From an uncultured cyanobacterium (GTDB lineage: Bacteria > Cyanobacteriota > Cyanobacteriia > PCC-6307 > Cyanobiaceae): 64,000 nucleotides of DNA. Shown piece by piece: positions 62,268 through 64,000 of this stretch. The position numbers and the translations under genes are program-made. Below the pieces are notes generated by a model, which worked only from the letters and a program-made list of their open reading frames with translations, had not been told where the DNA came from and made no database searches. Every line of letters begins with the position of its first letter. The first letter of the stretch is position 1. The stretch lies in contig CAIJRN010000009.1 of assembly GCA_903823115.1 (NCBI GenBank), positions 18,753-82,752 of the forward strand, written 5' to 3'.

Positions 62268-63008
62268 TCAGGGTTGCCCCTTCACCAGAGTGCCGCCGTC
62301 GATCACGGTGGCTTTGACGATGCGATCACCCTGCTGGATGCGGTCGATCACATCCATGCCCTTGGTGACGCGGCCGAAGACGGCGTAGCGGCCGTCCAGT
62401 TCCGGCAGGGCCTCAAGCGCGACGTAGAACTGAGCACTGGCCGAGTTGGGATCGTTGGAGCGGGCCATCGCCACGGCCCCTCGCTGGTGGCTGAGCACGA
62501 GGTCCCGGTTGAGCACGGCACTGCTGATCGGCTCGCCGTAGCGCGGCTGCGGCTCCTTCTTCAGCTTGATCTCCAGCGGAATCTGCCGCGCTTCGCCGGT
62601 GCTGGGATCGATGAAATCTCCCATGCCGTACTGGCTCGTCGGCACCTTGGCATCGGCGCTGCTGGGATCGCCGCCCTGCACGACGAAGGGCACGGGTTCT
62701 TTCACCACTCGGTGAAAGACGGTGCCGTTGTAGGTGCCGCGCTTGACCAGATCGACAAAGTTGCCGGCGGTCAGCGGTGCGGCGCTGCCGTCGAGGGTGA
62801 GCAGCACCTGGCCTTTGCTGGTCTCCAGGCTGACGACGGCCGAGCCGCTCAGGCAGGGGGCAGGGGACGTGGCGCAGCCCAGGGCGTGCTGTCTTGGATC
62901 GGCGGCGCAGGCCACCAGGCCGAATGGCGCCAGGCTGATCAAGGCGACGAGAACCAGGGGCTGGACTCGCTGGGACCAGCGGCGCAGGCCGTTGAGGGGG
63001 AACGACAT
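62268..63008 (-). CDS. Cyclophilin-type peptidyl-prolyl isomerase, lipoprotein
   Basis: A 246-residue protein with a signal peptide and lipobox LVAC (Cys34). The cyclophilin domain runs from about 55 to 246: VFHRVV, VQGGDP, and AMARSNDPNSASAQFYVAL. The isomerase fold assists envelope proteins. Lipidation would anchor it to a membrane. It ends without a following gene on its strand for about 290 bp, so this end is probably the operon end. Confidence 0.9.
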   Translation of the reverse strand: MSFPLNGLRRWSQRVQPLVLVALISLAPFGLVACAADPRQHALGCATSPAPCLSGSAVVSLETSKGQVLLTLDGSAAPLTAGNFVDLVKRGTYNGTVFHRVVKEPVPFVVQGGDPSSADAKVPTSQYGMGDFIDPSTGEARQIPLEIKLKKEPQPRYGEPISSAVLNRDLVLSHQRGAVAMARSNDPNSASAQFYVALEALPELDGRYAVFGRVTKGMDVIDRIQQGDRIVKATVIDGGTLVKGQP

Positions 63009-63013
63009 CGGCT

Positions 63014-63649
63014 TCAGAGTCCTTCCAGGGGCACACCAAGGAACCGGGCCAGCTGGGCACCGGCAAGTTCGAGATCGGCCAGGGGGATGGGCTCGCCGAC
63101 GCGGGTGAGCGGCAGGTCCCGGCGGCCCTGCACCCGCAGGGCCAGGCGACGCTGGGGGCTGATGCCTTCCCGCACTTCCACTTTCACGGCCTGAATCTCG
63201 CGCAGGGTCATGGTGACCTCGATGCGGCTGCGGAAACCCTGGCGGCTGATCACGGCCTGGCCGGCGCTGCGATCGAAACGATTGCTGCCGGAGCCCACAT
63301 CAATGGCGATCACGGTCCAGAGGTAGGTGGCCAGCAGCACGGCCGCGATTCCGTAAAGCCCCATCACCAGCCCCTGGGGTACCCAGATCAGTTCGGCGGG
63401 ATGGCCGAAGGGAAACAGATTGCGTCCAAAGCGACTGGAGGCGCTGGCCAGCAGAAAACCAATTCCGCCGATGCTCACCGCCAGGGCCACGAGCAGATTC
63501 GAGAGGCGCCTGGAGCCGAGCACGGTCTGCTCAAGGACCTGATCGGTTGCGGCTGGGCCGCTGCTCCCGGGGGCGGGCTGCTGGGCCGATGCCGCCGGGC
63601 CGGAGCTGGGGGCCGGTGAGGGGCCGGAGGGAACCTGGCTGGACGGCAT
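63014..63649 (-). CDS. ycf4: Photosystem I assembly protein Ycf4
   Basis: Ycf4 is a thylakoid membrane factor that helps assemble PSI. The protein is about 211 residues. The membrane part is [25 protein letters not shown] (about 56-80) and the second span [22 protein letters not shown]. The C-terminal part contains [53 protein letters not shown] Pro/Ser-rich N-terminal extension of about 30 residues is unusual. ATG 63649 is the likely start; the frame starts further upstream. The stop is 5 bp before the cyclophilin start on the same strand. Confidence 0.93.
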   Translation of the reverse strand: MPSSQVPSGPSPAPSSGPAASAQQPAPGSSGPAATDQVLEQTVLGSRRLSNLLVALAVSIGGIGFLLASASSRFGRNLFPFGHPAELIWVPQGLVMGLYGIAAVLLATYLWTVIAIDVGSGSNRFDRSAGQAVISRQGFRSRIEVTMTLREIQAVKVEVREGISPQRRLALRVQGRRDLPLTRVGEPIPLADLELAGAQLARFLGVPLEGL

Positions 63650-63829
63650 GGAAACAAGGAAGAGGCAGTGGAGCGCCATCCTGGCCCCAGGCGGGCCCGA
63701 ATCGGCGAACGCCGGTCGGCCATGTCAGCCCATGTCGAGTGCCCACGTCAGTCGCTTCAGCGTTGTTACGATCGCGCGGTATCCAACAGCCCGCGGGTTT
63801 CCGAACCTGCGACACTCCACCGTTCACCC

Positions 63830-64000
63830 ATGACGATCGCTGTAGGGCGCGCGCCGGCAGCTCGCGGATGGTTCGACGTCCTCGATGACTGGCTCAAGCG
63901 CGACCGCTTCGTTTTTGTGGGGTGGTCCGGTCTGCTGCTCTTCCCCACCGCCTATCTGGCACTGGGTGGCTGGCTCACCGGAACCACCTTCGCCACCTCC
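63830..64000 (+). CDS. psbD: Photosystem II D2 protein, partial (5' end)
   Basis: The first 57 codons of D2, cut by the window edge. [20 protein letters not shown] and [27 protein letters not shown] are diagnostic. D2 binds QA and, with D1, the reaction-centre pigments. The frame is intact to the end of the window. The space to ycf4 (about 180 bp) should include its promoter. Confidence 0.97.
   Translation, partial: MTIAVGRAPAARGWFDVLDDWLKRDRFVFVGWSGLLLFPTAYLALGGWLTGTTFATS

Overview
The window looks like a high-GC chromosomal segment of a unicellular alpha-cyanobacterium of the Cyanobium / picoplanktonic Synechococcus type. This is inference from gene content. It carries photosynthesis genes (psbX, petM, a high-light-inducible protein gene, ycf4, ycf39, ycf66 and the 5' end of psbD). 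It also carries a circularly permuted two-piece tmRNA gene whose tag reads ANNIVRFSRQAAPVAA, a gene form known from this lineage. Most genes are housekeeping genes in short operons.

Layout. 0.1-4.5 kb: a minus-strand cassette of a KaiC-family ATPase, a KaiB-like protein and a PAS-GGDEF diguanylate cyclase. 4.8-12.9 kb: hemB with a membrane protein, a DnaJ-type co-chaperone, a secreted thioredoxin-like protein, an MscS channel with a cyclic-nucleotide-binding domain, ssrA, an RlmL-type methyltransferase and two small envelope proteins. 13-25 kb: smc, a PRC-barrel protein, msrB, an LpxB-like protein, tRNA-Leu(GAG), accC, a YggT protein, psbX, ycf66, two propeller-like lipoproteins and hli. 25-36 kb: an SbmA/YddA-type ABC transporter, a HIT protein, comM, rpsU, a DUF3747-like protein, def, an S9 peptidase and a GltS-like symporter.

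36-41 kb is the accessory part: a glycosyltransferase-GtrA fusion, two decayed insertion-sequence transposases on either side of an AT-richer methyltransferase gene, and an rfbB dehydratase gene. This is probably a surface-polysaccharide region. 41-64 kb returns to core genes: an outer-membrane protein, cysS, a PiT-like permease, dxr with a 2Fe-2S protein, a YheT-like hydrolase, pntB-pntA2-pntA1, an SF2 helicase, an NTRC-type thioredoxin reductase, infA, an RluE-type pseudouridine synthase, ycf39, petM, trm1, a hydrolase with ilvH, a cyclophilin lipoprotein, ycf4 and psbD.

The strongest candidates for something little described are three. First, the kaiC-kaiB-GGDEF operon, which suggests a Kai-type timer or switch wired to cyclic-di-GMP. 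Second, a pair of long perfect hairpins between the NTRC gene and infA. Third, the remnant-flanked polysaccharide island. Start codons were chosen by eye from homology and overlaps, so several (flagged in the entries) are uncertain.
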